From Chrysoperla carnea (taxonomy: Eukaryota > Arthropoda > Insecta > Neuroptera > Chrysopidae), in the NCBI RefSeq assembly GCF_905475395.1, contig NC_058337.1, positions 84,624,368 through 84,688,367 on the forward strand: 64,000 bases of DNA. The letters are read 5' to 3'. Positions 40,254 to 53,020 of the stretch are shown one piece after another. The stretch's first letter is position 1. The number at the start of each line of letters is the position of its first letter. Both the position numbers and the translations under genes were made by a program. Under the pieces are notes generated by a model. It had not been told where the DNA came from, did no database searches, and worked only from the letters and a program-made list of their open reading frames with translations.

Positions 40254-42269
40254 GATAACTCAAGAGACTTGTATCATGATGTTAAATTCGTTAATCACAT
40301 GATATTCAGATTAATTTCCCCTTTACTGGTAGACATTCCTCGTATTGTATCAAACGATCTTAAGCTTTTATTATGAACATAAAATTTGATAATATCCTAA
40401 GGAAAATTGGCAAGGGCTTGGGGTCTTTATTCTCAGTCAAAGATCCTTTAGATAAATAAATAAAATTTGGCTACGAATTCCATTTTCTCAGTAAGCTTCT
40501 TGTCATCATATACTATTCTCAACTTATACACTAACTTGTGTTATTGCAATATTAGTTACATGAATTAAAAAACTGTCTTCATTAATCAAGATTATTTGTT
40601 GTCAACAAATACTTTTCCATGCGATTTACTGTAGAGCTTAGTTAACTTGACTTTTACTCTTACTTGAGAAACTACTTGCATGAAGTAGTGGTAAATTAAA
40701 TTAAATGTGAATAGTATAGAAATTGGCCAGACCATTATCTGAAGTGGCGAATTGTTGTATTTCAACTTAATAGATACAAAATGATTTAATTTTTTCCTCT
40801 AAAAAGTGAATAAAATACTTTCTTCTTCATGTATATACATCTATCGGCAATTACATGGGTAACTCTTCATCGAGCTAGGGCGTTTTAGCTTCTAATGTTT
40901 AAGAGACATACATCTACGATTATTTCCTAGAAGTTATAATGCATTACGAAAATTAATTACAACATGAAGAACGTTTATCAATATATTTCAATTCACATGC
41001 AATACAATCTTTTCTAAAGTTGATGGACGGCCACTTTCCATGCTCTTACTTAACCTTGATATCGCTGGCGTTGTTACGCTTCATCTTCGGGTTTCTGCAG
41101 GACCATGGAGAGGTTTAAAAACAAACCGCAAGAACTTGGAAATCTATTTTAATATTTTCTTTTAAAACAATTTCGATTAGAACTTTGGTGTAAGTAGTTT
41201 GTAACAACAAAAAAATCTATAAAGCTATGAAATTTTACTCTGATAAAATAGTAAATATCGACACATGAGTAATATTTGTAAATAGTAAAACAAATCGCTT
41301 TAAAAATAATATGCAAAATTTAATTAAATTTCACATATTTAATTAATTCTAATTAAAATATAATGTTTACTATTTTGTCTATGGTAATAAATTAATGATA
41401 AAGAATAAAAAATATTGTCTATAAAATGAAAAAAAAAAAAATCATCAAAATATTTATATATATTTTTGGTACAATATTTCTCAACTGTATACAGAAAATA
41501 CCTATTATATATAATATATTATTGTCAACATTACATACAATTTATATATAAATTATATATAAACTCATTTCATAAAATATATACGGGATATCAATTTTAA
41601 TAAAACGATTTATATTTCTGTAAAAAAATATTTATATCAAAGTATTTAGTAACATATTGCATTTAAAGGAAAGGCAAATCATAGACCTTCTACGTTTATA
41701 CCCACAATATCACCTCTAATTTTTTTTATATAATAATGGCTGATTTACAAGTTGTGAAGTTCTACCAGACCAATTACGATATCACTGACATGCCGGATCA
41801 GTATCACCTATTCCACCGATTCTAATTCGAAAGTTTGTTTTTTCGTCATCCCACCGGGTCCAAGAGTGTTTCTACCTATTTTGTCAACGTTTCTGTACCT
41901 ATTTTGCCAGGAAACATATAATTTTTTTAAATTATTTTCTCAAAATTTTATTACAAAGTCCGCGTATCTTTCGAATTAGAGTCGGTCGAAATGAGTTGTA
42001 GTCCACTGCGAGAACACTCTGATTTTTTCCACCACCGCTTATTTCCACAGCACATAAGATACAGGCTTCAATGAAAACAGAACGGAAATCGTTTTGTTGT
42101 TATATACACTAGTACGAATTATAAACTGGGTGATGAGTCTATAAATAGGTGAAGTAGGGACATTAGTAGTGACTACAGTACCACAGGTTTACGAGTCACT
42201 GACTAGATATTGTTTACATCATGTAATAAATCATCAATTAGAGAAATATTTCCCTTTTTTTATTATACT
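40254..42269. other. Intergenic, no gene seen
   Basis: AT-rich, with two less AT-rich islands at about 41020-41110 and 41750-42060. Neither gives a long open frame in any phase, and I recognise no motif. Decayed transposon sequence is possible. Confidence 0.5.
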
Positions 42270-42870
42270 CGAACATATATTTAAAAAAACAAGTGAAAAA
42301 CAAACAATTGACTGAGTTAATTGTTGAAATACCATGTATAGACAGTGTTGATGCGCAATCGTTTGTTTTTTTGACGTCACGTAAATAACAAAAGATATTC
42401 ACTTTTAAATAGACACACACACAACTGATATTCCTATATTAATACACACTATAAAATTTGCACCTAATTAACGCCCTCGTGGGTAAACAGTGATGTTTAT
42501 GAAAAAATGTTTCAAACAAAAGTTTTTTATTTTTTTATAAGAAACATTTTTTACATTTAAACTTTTGTTCTATCTCTAACGGTTTACAAGATGGGTCCTA
42601 CGGACCCAAGACCCAACTGACCTATGATGCTCATTTACGAACTTGACCTCACTTTTTACGTCGTGAGTACGCTGTAAAAATTTCAGCTCGATATCTTTTT
42701 TCGTTTTTGAGTTATCGTGTCCACAGACGGACGGACGGACGGACAGACAACCGGAAATGGATTAATTAGGTGATTCTATGAACACCTATACCAAAATTTT
42801 TTTCGTAGCATCAATATTTTTAAGCGTTACAAACTTGGGACGAAACTTAATATACTATTACATATATACA
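42270..42870 (-). repeat. Dispersed 600-bp repeat, copy B (reverse)
   Basis: Reverse-orientation partner of 12890-13497, with all its landmarks in reverse order: caattgactgagttaattg, gacgtcacgtaaataac, the gggtcctacggaccca palindrome, the ggacggacggac minisatellite and 'cgtagcatcaatattttt'. Identity to copy A is high by eye. The open frame at 42778-42987 lies partly in this repeat and is not a gene. Confidence 0.85.
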
Positions 42871-45800
42871 TGGTATAATAAATACGTTTATTTTTGTGCT
42901 CCAAATTGGTTGATATCGACAAATGAAATTCGTTATCGAATTGAAAAAATTTGCACATTCGCTTACAGGACCTGTTTCATTTCGTAGGATACGTGCGTGC
43001 TTTTCAGTTCCTTTTAATTAAAATATATACGTTTTTATCTGGATTTAAATTAAAGCTTTCATCAGAATTTTAATTCAAAGATGAAATTGACCGTAGTTTC
43101 GGCATTCATAAATAACTAACTACTCGTTAATAAAATTAAAACAAATTTACGGAAGATAAATGGAAAATTATACAAAAACTACTGAAAATGTTGTACTACA
43201 GCTTTATTTTGGAAAAGAAGGAAAATTGGAAAAATCGTAAAAACTCTAAAAATTAATGACATAGCTTTCAATCTTCAAAACTTTACAAACTGTATTTTGT
43301 CTGTGGTTTTTTATGTTAGACAGAGATAATTAAGTCTTGATTGTATACAAGTTTTCGGTAAAAATGAAAAAACTAATGACCTAGACGTTAAAAGCGACCT
43401 TAAATAAAATTAAAAAAAAAAAAAAAAAAAAGAAAAAACTGATGTAGAAAAATTTTACATTTTATGTTTTTAGGAATTTGTATGCCCTTGGTAACTCTAA
43501 TGAATAAAAAACATATTCAATATTGCACCGTTTTTATACACGGTCAATTCATTAATCGAATACTTGTATATAAAGTTATCAAATTAAAAGAATACCTACC
43601 TAAGAAGAAGAAGCACATTAATATTTATGATCGGCATAACTTTGAGCGCCGCGCCAAGACTCTCGGATTTCTATTAATTACATTTATTTTAGCGTAAGGG
43701 TTTGAATAATTAAGAAATAAAACTAATTTCCAAACACTCAATTCAAGAGAATTCAAGAGAAAACAAAAAATTCAGAAAAATTGATCTTTAAAATATTACA
43801 TGATGTGTGTTCAAAATTTGTAAGAAAGACTGAACAAATGATTAATATATTAGAATTGAGGTTGCTGTAAATCTGCTGTTTGAATGGAGGGAGGAAGTTG
43901 AATGTAATGAAGGAGCAATATTGATCATCTAATTTTTTTCTCTAAGAAAGACAGAAAGATCTTACAACCTCGATTAAATCGAAAGTGAATGAATGAATTA
44001 ATATATTTTAAAATGTGCCTTTAGAAGATGTCGCATATCTATTTTTCCAATACTAGTTTGGGATGCACGATAAAAAATTTTATGGATCCAAACTTTACAA
44101 AATGGACATTTCCATTATATCCTCAATCCGGTAGGCTATGAGTAAATTTTTTATTTTTTTTATTACAATTTGCGTGACTACATTGCTTGTTACTAGATAC
44201 TTTGAGTGTTAAAGTGTTGTTTGATCATGAAAAAAATTGGATAGTACAAACCGTTTGGAAATTGATGATTTATAAAACAATTGTTTAGTTCAATGAAGTG
44301 TAAATTTGGAAAAATTTAAGCAAAAAATAATAGTATGCCAAACAACATTTATTTAAAATTCAAATGGTGCGAATACAAAGTATGTCTTTCTTAGGAATGA
44401 ATTTTCGCTCGATCTACACACATACAAATCCTCACAATTTAAATGAAGTTTCTTCGGTTTTTTTTTATATTAAGTAACTTTTAATATATTCTTTGACATA
44501 CGTTTGTGTTCGTACAGCGAAATATAAAAAATTAAATCGAAAACCAGTCGATATGATTTAACGTATTAATTTCTATTTATAACCATTTTGAAATGTGATA
44601 GTCTTTAAAAAAACAAAAAGAAGCTGGACATTTTTTGCAATCTTTACAGGACGTTCAAAATAACTTTTCCTAATTTTCAAGAGTAATAATCTTTAAAAAC
44701 TACATGCCCAGTATTTTTAAGTTATAATATAACACCCTTAAAATTGCAACATTGATAACAATATATGGATAATAATATCCATAAATAAGCTTTTTTTATT
44801 TCATTTTGTTTTGTTTTTAAATAAACTTACCATTGACAAGCTGAGGTGTGCAAGGGTGGAAATCTGTTATCTCCACTACTTACAAGAAAAAAACAGCAGA
44901 TGATACAAGATGCATTTGCCTTTCTTGTTTTATTAATCCGTTGAATCAGATTTTTGCATGAACTCTGAGGACGAAAAAATCACTATTGTTTGATTATGAT
45001 AATATCAAAATAACGAATATCAGTTGTTTAACAGAGCTTACTTTGTATAGACAGGTGAATAAATCAGGAACTAATTACGTTTTGTTGTTAAAGTTCTTAG
45101 AGTTGCACGGCAGAGTTAAATTTCAAATGATCTAATTTAAATATTTTATTAACTTTTTTAGTCAACAAAAATTTAGGAAATTAATGGCCACAGGCGTCCG
45201 ATTTTCAGATTAGATACATAATTTTACCGAAATTTATACATCTTGTAAAGGTATTTTACAATGCAGGGGCTTGGTGTTGTAGACTTTAGTTTTAATAACG
45301 TTATATTTCGATGTAAAACATTTTTGGGTCCAAATAAACAAAAGTTGCTTATGTTAACAAGATCTCTTACTTTTAAAAATTTGATAAAAGTTATTCTGAA
45401 ACAATCTGTATAATATCATCCATCTTTAATATTTAGTGCCAAATAAATTTAATTCATTTGGTAAAAAAACCATCATTTCTCATTCATTCGAATCAAATTG
45501 TCGTTCAATATTTAAAAATAAGTATTTTTCTAACAAACAAAGCAAAAAGGCAATATAAATTTGTATATTGTAAAAATTTATTTCTGTAAAATATAAATTG
45601 ACTGTAATTTGTGTCCAGTCCATTTACCGATTACTAATAATATTAATTAATAATTAAAACAATAAAATTATTATTCAGAAAAAAAAACTTCATGCTAATT
45701 TAAAATTTTGTGAAAAATATGTAAAAAAAAAACAAACATGTAAATATGAATAATAAAATATTATAGTTGTTTTTATATCAAAAATAATTTTTTTGTAATT

Positions 45801-46084
45801 TTATTTGCTTTCCTTTTTAACAACAATTTATTGGTAGGTACTGGGTTATTTATAGCTACTGAAGGCGTGAAGCGTGATTAAGCAAGAGTAAGAGATGCAT
45901 TTATAATTTTAAAAAAAACAAAACTGTATAAAATATCAATACGATTTTTTTAAATTTTAGTCATTGGATATTAGATAATAATAATATTTTTATTAAAAAA
46001 TAAGTTCAAGAAATAAACGCCTATCGGAGCGGCGCGGTTGTTAGCTTTTTTTAAAAATGCGGGTCATTTACATTTCTATGCCAC
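42871..46084. other. Intergenic, no gene seen
   Basis: AT-rich with a long poly(A) run near 43413. A 77-codon frame at 43464-43697 has no recognised domain and starts beside an acceptor-like 'ttttag'. I do not treat it as a gene. Confidence 0.5.
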
Positions 46085-46195
46085 AAAACCACACTAAACG
46101 ATTGCGTAGTAAACACTGTCTATTATACATGGTACAGACAGTTAACAACAATTAACTCAGTCAATTGTTGGTTTTCACTTGTTATTACTTTGCTT
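46085..46195 (+). repeat. Dispersed 600-bp repeat, truncated copy C
   Basis: Only the terminal part of the repeat is present: 'aaacgattgcgtagtaaacactgtcta', then 'aacaattaactcagtcaattg', then 'ttttcacttgtt'. It lies 0.8 kb upstream of the ATPAF1 start. Confidence 0.75.
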
Positions 46196-46994
46196 TCCAC
46201 AGTATTATTAAATGATTTTACTTAATACGGCAGTGGAAAAGGTCGCCATTTTCTATTTTTTTCTTAATTTAAAAAAAAGGAGGAGAGGTTTCTTCCGAGA
46301 ACAAAATTCAGCAAGTGACTTTTATAATGAAATAGCAAAACAGTATACATGTAATGTGCCGTTGATAATTTTATGCTTAGTAATTTCGCAAGTTGTGGTA
46401 CCTAGTATATAGTCACACATCGAATTCACAAATATCGTTCATAGCAGTAGGACACTCTGTAGGTTCCAATTAAAGAGACTGAAAACATCACGCAAATGCT
46501 GTAGATAATTTCGCACCCAATTATTTTATAAGTTTTGACAGCATTTTCAAGTTGATTTTACAAAAAATATTCGTTATTTAAAGACATTATATATGTCTCT
46601 AAAATCATGCATAGCCTTTAAATAATTACGAGCTCAATTATTTCGCAAGTTGTGAAAGCTATATCAAGTTATTCGAATTCATCGCATTGTTTAGATTGTG
46701 TATTTATTTATATGCGAAATTCAGGCTTTTCTGGTTGATATTCTAGAGCAAGTCTACAGGATTTTGTATTTTCCCGCCTATGTTATTTTTAACACATGCG
46801 TTAAATATAATGATTTAACATTTTAGCAGATATTAATAAATTTTTTAGATTTTTTATGTTAACTCAAATAAAATTGGAATTTAATATTAATTATTTTTAT
46901 GATATTTATTTCAGATCAATTCAAATTATGTTTAAATTACTTAGATGTTTATAGGTTAGAAATCCTTCGTAAAGATTTCTGTCATTATGTCAAA

Positions 46995-48193
46995 ATGGCA
47001 TGCTTACGGCCAGTAGTTAAGCAGTTGAGAATAAGTTGCACAAATTTTCAATTAAAAAGACTTATAATGACTTCAAGTTCAGATTTAAATAAAGCTGTTG
47101 ATGAATTACAAAAAAATCCGTATTTCGATAAATACGCGCAAAAGATTGCTAAATTACAACAAACTTCACCCGAAGAATTTTTAAATAGAATCGAACAGAA
47201 AATGCTAAAAGAAAAGGCTGATAAAGAGAATGCAAAATTAAAAGAAAGGTATTTCTAATAAAAATTGTTTTTATTGAAGGGAAATTAATTTTTGAAGTGT
47301 TTTAGACAATTTTCGTCAGTACTCAACCCTAAACCAGACATTACCTCAAATGAGTCAAAAGTAGAAACAAAAAATTTAGAAGATATTATGAAAATAGAAT
47401 TAATAAAAGATAAAACATCGGAAGAAATCGCAGAAATTTGGAAAAAATATCATTTAACAAAAGATGCAATTTCAGCTGTTATACAAAAAGAACAATTTGG
47501 ACAGATACGTGAAAATATGAAAAAACACCCAATCTTTATATTCCCATTACCTCGTAGTCAGGGATATGAATTTATTATGTGTCAATTTTCTGGTACAATT
47601 GCACACTTCACCCCATTAATTTGTTATCAGGTAAATTTCCCACTAACTTATTAGATTTGATTAAAATTGATAGATAGGCAAAGGTCGTTCAAAACGGAGT
47701 GAGTGTTCGAGAATGTAGATATGTGGACTTAATTATATGTAACTCTACTTCTACACTCTCTCCTATTCGATCTCATTTCATTTTGAATGATCTAAATGTT
47801 TCTAATTTTAGTCTACTGGTTTCTAAAGAATAAATGAAATAAAATTAACTTTAATCATATAGTTAACTTATGTAGATTTCCAATCGAAAAAATGTTGCTT
47901 ACAATATTTTGTATTCTTTTTCCTAGGTTCATAAAGAAAATGCTCCAGAATGTTTAACTCTGGTTCATTATACAGAATTAGAAGCGGATAAAGGTATCGT
48001 ATTAATGAGAGGCGAATTTGATAAAAATGTAATTGATACTAAAGAGGCACAATGCTTAGCAAATCAATTACAATTGTATTATGGGCAAAATGATGAAGAA
48101 CGTTTGAAAATTCTAGAAACATTTACACATAAACCTGATGAATTTAAGCATATGAGCTTAATCAAACAACTTGAAAACTTACAATTAGTCTAA
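46995..48193 (+). CDS. Atpaf1: ATP synthase F1 assembly factor 1 (ATP11 family)
   Basis: Mitochondrial chaperone; family members bind the F1 beta subunit and help build the alpha/beta hexamer of ATP synthase. Exons 46995-47248, 47306-47630 and 47927-48193 encode 281 residues, within the family's usual range. Introns are GT-AG. The first is only 57 bp and splits an arginine codon (AG/A), and the second lies between codons. The first about 25 residues (MACLRPVVKQLRISC…) are basic without acidic residues, as expected of a mitochondrial presequence. A charged helical stretch follows, then the ATP11 domain from about residue 115: MKIELIKDKTSEEIAEIWKK, FPLPRSQGYEF, HYTELEADKGIVLM, EAQCLANQLQLYY and HKPDEFKHMSLIKQLE. 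The reading frame is open upstream to 46899, where a 'tttcag' suggests a 5' UTR acceptor. I chose 46995 because the upstream segment is acidic and unlike a presequence; a later ATG (MTSSSDL) is possible. A poly(A) signal may lie near 48381. Confidence 0.93.
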
Positions 48194-48648
48194 TTACTAT
48201 GTGATATTTATTAGATTTTTAGAATTATAAAGATTTATGCAATTTTTATTTTGTTTTTACTACCAACACCACCACTCTACAGAATAATATATCGATAACA
48301 GCAGCGAGAAAAATAAGGCGTCTGAAAAATTTGTCGAAAAAAAAAACAAAAACACTTAAAATTGTATGTTAATTTTTATAATAAATTAGATAGTAGTTAA
48401 TAACTTATAATTTTCGGAACTTGCTTTTTAAAAATTATTTTTGAAATTATCGAACAATTTCTTCTTTTAATATAAAATTTATTAAAAACAAGATTTGTGT
48501 AAAGATTGTTAGTTTTTTGCTATTTGATAATATTTCTTATTGTGCAATTCTAAATTTGATAATAAATGCTACAAATTTCGATTTTTACTCCAATTTCCTA
48601 GATAAATTTGTATTAAATAATTACGAATTTCGAGTAAAACAGGTTATT
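48194..48648. other. 3' flank of Atpaf1
   Basis: AT-rich non-coding sequence with an AATAAA-like signal near 48381. The short open frame at 48517-48711 runs into the inverted repeat that follows and shows no domain. Confidence 0.5.
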
Positions 48649-48804
48649 AAATACTCGAATATCATTTACTTAAACGGATCACGTGATCCACGGGCAGTAG
48701 TCAAACATTAATCACCTGATCAATCAGCTTCAATCGGGTGGTTAATGTTTGGCTATTGAGCGTGGATCACGTGACCTTCTTAAGTAAATGATAATAGAGT
48801 ATTT
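48649..48804. mobile_element. Inverted-repeat element with CACGTG core
   Basis: Arms of about 68 bp at 48649-48717 and 48737-48804 are reverse complements at roughly 85 percent. Each arm contains gtggatcacgtga or its complement, so an E-box-type CACGTG occurs twice. It looks like a short foldback transposon. A regulatory role is not shown. Confidence 0.75.
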
Positions 48805-50426
48805 CACCACAATTTGTAGATAGGTACATAAAAAATATAAATTGTCTACACACCAAAACACCAGTGTGCAGATCGAAACCAAATTAGCATCGCGTAACAT
48901 ACGCTTTTAAAAACGTAATTACGATTAGCTAATTCATATTGGCTATCATCAGTTAGTCAAGTTAAGTATGCGCGCAAAGGAACCGCGAAAGGAATATTAG
49001 ATAGGAAAAATGATCACAAAAATTTTTAACGAGTAGTTTTCGAGCTACGGGCGATCAAAGCTACGAATATATTATTTATAGTACCCATATGACTAGGAAA
49101 ATGACTTTCTGGGAAACTTTTTCAAAATATTTCAATCTCTTACAGGCCTTTTTTACGGCGCATTAAACAAATACAAGTATTAGGATATTTAATTTCTCAG
49201 ACTCTGGACTACCTCTGTACCAAATTTTATTTAAATCGGTTCAATAGTTTATGCGTGATGTAACACACTGAGCTTTTATAATATTAGTAGGGACTAGTAA
49301 GGATTTGTTTATTACATAATATATTGCTTAATGTGTAGGCAATTACATTATGTAATAAAAACTCCAAACTTAACATTACTTATATTATTATTAACAGATG
49401 TCCATAAATTGTATCTCTTTCACCCTAATGTATGAAATAGCAAAACAAAAAATATGACTGTAATTTCTTTTTTTCACTCCTTAGGCAAGACCTAGTCATC
49501 CCACCCACTTCAATTTTCACTTCTTAGGTGACGCAAATTATACTGGAAAAAGGGCGGACATATTACATATCACGAGCAGATTTTCCCTATCATTTTATCC
49601 GCCATTACCAAAAAAGGTTCCCCTCACGTACTTTTTACATAATGATAACAACATTGAAAGGACTACAGATCACGAGCAGAACACGTCTCTATATGTTAGT
49701 CCATTAAAGTGAAATTTATGTTCGAAGTTTTAGAATACAAAGTTTGAATATATTTTTACTCGGCGAAGGTGAATTACTTCTCTCTTATAATCACTTTTTG
49801 AAACTTAAAGCGAACTACCCAAAGATTTGCATACTTTCGCTAAGGTAACACTATACCATCGTGTTCGCAAGTGTGGAGGATAGATGTAAAGAAGACTATC
49901 TCAAAGAATCCAAAATTTTCCAGCGAAGCGGATGCGTAACTACTAGTTATGTATAAACTACATATGAAGTCATGGAAGTAAGCAGAGTTGATATGGAAAC
50001 TATCATTTATCAAATTATTTTAAATTTTGAATTCTTGAATGTAACTATTAATCATATTTGAGGGGTGCTTAAATAAGGAATTAATTTCGGTAAAACCTCA
50101 AATGTAATCAAATTTCAGTTCATTTCTGGTTTTGCCAGTTTTTATTTAGAATAAATATCAAGGTATATTTTCATGATTTCTGCTCAAGTTTTTAATCAAC
50201 GCATTATATTTTTTGTCAGGTAGATTTATTTTAAGGGTTTCTATCTCTTTTGTCTTTTATATTTAGATAAGACATGATATTTATCAATGTGTAAAATAAA
50301 TATTGGAGCATAAGTTTTGTTGACCATCATTGCCAAACTGGATTTATGTACTTCATTATAATTTTTAATATATTTGCTTGTATTGTGTTGTTGCTGTTTC
50401 GTGTATTCTCAAAGGAAAATTGATGT
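48805..50426. other. Intergenic, repeat fragments
   Basis: AT-rich. The stretch at about 49190-49300 carries repeat-tail wording ('aatcggttcaatagtttatgcgtgatgtaacacac'), and another tail lies near 49918 ('ccagcgaagcggatgcgtaactactagt'), typical of old insect transposon ends. No gene seen. Confidence 0.55.
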
Positions 50427-50480
50427 CTATATAATCCTTGTCTAAAACTTTGAGGTATGTTTCAAATTTTATAAGCAAGG
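50427..50480 (+). promoter_or_regulatory. Conserved upstream block of micropeptide gene 1
   Basis: A TATA-like tctatataat precedes tctaaaactttgag (50441-50454), which is followed directly by gtatgt. The same order (TATA-like motif, identical 14-mer, then gta) is found at 52971-53020 before gene 2. Two readings are possible: a non-coding first exon ending at 50454 and spliced to the acceptor just before the ATG at 51078, or a core promoter around a start site. The gta directly after the 14-mer in both copies favours a splice donor. Confidence 0.5.
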
Positions 50481-50833
50481 GTAGACGAATTTTAAAATCA
50501 TATGGGTAAACAGGGTACATTTAAAAAATGCTTAAAAAGTTTGTTTTTATTGAAAATGAGCTATTAAAATTTCCCATGCGAGCTTTTTGAACCAAGATAT
50601 TCGATTTCCAAGCCAAATTCACGCCTCTAATTTTAAGTCTGTATCTTCTAAAATAATCACGGTACTGAAACTTAACTCATATGAATCGAAAACTGAAACT
50701 GCCTTTTTTAAGTCTTTGCAGAAAAATTTCAGCACGATGATTGTTCCTAAGATGCAGGGTTTTAAATCCCGAAATGCAATATTTGGATTTAATTGAGCCA
50801 CAGCAAAACGTGGCCGGGACAACTAGTTAATTC

Positions 50834-50905
50834 GATCCTTAGGAAATACTGCAGAACATCAGTACCTGAGATCCTTAGGAAATACTGCAGAGCATCAGTA
50901 CCCAG
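50834..50905 (+). repeat. 36-bp tandem duplication
   Basis: gatccttaggaaatactgca occurs at 50834 and at 50870, with the rest of the unit almost identical. It lies at the end of a degraded repeat (50780-50830, 'gagccacagcaaaacgtggccgg'), all within the presumed 5' intron of micropeptide gene 1. Confidence 0.8.
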
Positions 50906-51077
50906 ACATCTCTAGTAACTGTTTTGAATAAACACATTTCTAAGCAATATTATAAAAATCACTATGAGGATTTTTCGTCCGAATCCCCCAGGTCTTGGCC
51001 CCTCAGGAAAAAATCGAACACCTCACCTCGTGTTCTTACCCTTAACTCCAAATTATTTTTATTATATTAATTTTTAG

Positions 51078-51376
51078 ATGAAAAATCCAATTTGGTGTAT
51101 TTTATGGTTCTTGGCATTGTGGTTCTTTGCATTTTGGATATCAGGGATTTCTTCCTGGCTTTTTGTTTGGGTTTACTTATTTTCACAATGCTTTCCTGGT
51201 CTGGAGGTATTACTTTTTTTTACCTGTTCATGTTTTTTTGAAATATATTATTTTGAATATACGTAGCGAAATTAAAACAATTTCTATTATAGGGTGCGGC
51301 AGATTTTTTGCTAAAAGGCATGCAGTTAGCGGGATATTGTGCCAATAAGATGATTCACTGCGAAGGATGCTCTTAA
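51078..51376 (+). CDS. Trp-rich membrane micropeptide, family copy 1
   Basis: No function recognised. Two exons, 51078-51206 and 51293-51376 (86-bp GT-AG intron between codons), encode 70 residues. Residues 1-43 are strongly hydrophobic with six tryptophans (MKNPIWCILWFLALWFF…) and probably form one or two membrane passes, ending QCFPGLE. Residues 44-70 are amphipathic, DFLLKGMQLAGYC…, and end CEGCS. A splice acceptor-like 'tttttag' abuts the ATG, so the start is the first codon of its exon. Gene 2 at 53829 has the same exon structure and tail, and gene 3 at 60962 the same first exon. The 3' flank shares 'taaaatggt…actat' and '…cagaaaaaa' with gene 2, showing a duplication that included the UTR. 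I have an impression, not a match, that other insects encode unnamed proteins of this size and N-terminus. Splice consistency across copies is the main evidence that it is real. Confidence 0.8.
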
Positions 51377-52970
51377 AATGGTCAACTATAAAATCAATCG
51401 TAGCCAGAAAAAATCGGAAGCAACATTAGTCGACTTAAAATTTTATGGGTATTTCCTACTCTATATTTGGTAGTCATTTTTAGAAATTAAACGGACATTT
51501 AACTGTAAAACAAACAAGAGGACACACGTCCGTCTTTCATCCTGAAGTGATATCAAACCCCGATGATACCGATTTTTTTTTCTACGCTCTTGACTTAAAA
51601 TAATGTATTTAAAAAATAAAATATTGATGTTTCAAGCCGCACTGATTTATAACAAACGTTTATTTCACTTGTATTTAAATGTTAGTCCTTGTAAAAAATA
51701 AAGTCATTTAAAAATTTACTTTGCTAAGAAAACTTTTTTTTTTTGTTGTAATCTTTTGAATGCCCAATTGGATACACCTTACCTGTTCTTGCCACTGAAA
51801 ATATTACCGTTTATATAGCCAATTTCAATCACATGCAATTTTCATTCATACAAACTGAAATTGTCTCAGCATCTTATAGACCGAAGCGCGCATAATGAAT
51901 CAAAATTTCTTCAAGGTTTGATAAATGTAAGTTTAGTGAATATGAAAAAAAAAAAGTTTTAACGGTAGCTCGAGTGTCTTTATGAAAATCAAGTTTTTCG
52001 TTTTCGTGTGTTGAAAGTTTGCAACATTCGGAAAATATCTTTTGTCGTTTCAACATTTGTAATTTATTGTGGGCGTGAGCTAGATTTTGATCAGAACGAT
52101 CCGAAGAATTTCGGGGGCGGTTAGAAAAAAATTTCACGGAAATCCATTTTCCTATCTAATCGGGCGGGGTCCTTTTACTTGCAAACTATGCATTAATGCA
52201 TTTTTCTGTTGTTTGTGGCTGTTTGTTATTGTTGTTATAGAGACACAATCAATCAAATTATTATTTATTTGTTTTCGTAATCAATCGTATTCAAAAGATT
52301 TTAAAAGTAAAACCTCAAATGTAAAAAATTACAGTTTTGTCTGGTTCGACGGCCCGTTTTTATTTGAAAAAAACGGAGGTATGTGTAATTTTGCAATGCT
52401 TGTTTTTTCAAATTTAAAAAAAAAAAAATGAGGAATATATAAGAAATTAAGGATAGCCAGATAAAAAAAAATGGCCAAAAGCACTTTTGTACAATATGTT
52501 GTGAGCTAGGTGATTTTCGTGAATGGATTTTTGGTAACTTAAAGATTGAAGATGATATTTTTTTAATAAATGCAAATTTATGTTATAGTTACGTACGTCT
52601 ACGATACTTATTTGATATCTAACTAATTTGCAGTTAATTTGAAAAAGCCAGACAAAAAAAATTATATTTACTGTTTATATATAATTATATTTAACTTCAA
52701 GAGTGTTCATCATAATTATTCTCTACTTAAATTTTAATATTTTCACCTAATAACTTAATAAGTTTTTACTCATCGTAATATTGAAGCAAACTATCTTCAA
52801 AATTTTTTCTTACAGGTCTAAATGATCTTATAACATTGTACATTGAAACAAAGGTAGAAAAACAGAGATAACCATTTCATCGAGCGAATATCACATTGGA
52901 TTTTTAAGGACATTCAACAATTGCCATTGTGTTGTGATATGTTAACGGTGTGCCCTTCGCCTTTATTACT
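51377..52970. other. 3' UTR of gene 1 and spacer
   Basis: Poly(A)-signal-like AATAAA motifs lie near 51618 and 51699, just after gene 1. The remainder is AT-rich spacer. Open frames at 51874-52137 (minus) and 52087-52431 (plus) overlap each other, have no domain and no splice partners, and I do not treat them as genes. Confidence 0.5.
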
Positions 52971-53020
52971 ATAAAAGTTTGAGTCTAAAACTTTGAGGTA
53001 AATTTTAAATAATGCATGCA
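52971..53020 (+). promoter_or_regulatory. Conserved upstream block of micropeptide gene 2
   Basis: TATA-like actataaaag is followed by the same tctaaaactttgag 14-mer (52984-52997) as at 50441, then gtaaat. The similarity continues loosely for about 20 bp. It probably marks either a 5' non-coding exon spliced to 53829 or the core promoter. No matching block was found upstream of gene 3. Confidence 0.5.

Noticed and set aside
42778-42987. 69-codon frame with a hydrophobic start
   Set aside because: Its first part is the end of the dispersed repeat; the same sequence occurs at 63429 and, reversed, near 12950 without a conserved frame.
50587-50822. Overlapping frames on both strands
   Set aside because: They lie in a degraded repeat ending 'cacagcaaaacgtggccgg'. 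Neither shows a domain.
51127-51348. 73-codon alternative frame at micropeptide gene 1
   Set aside because: It reads through the intron out of frame with the family. The spliced two-exon model matches gene 2, and this frame does not.
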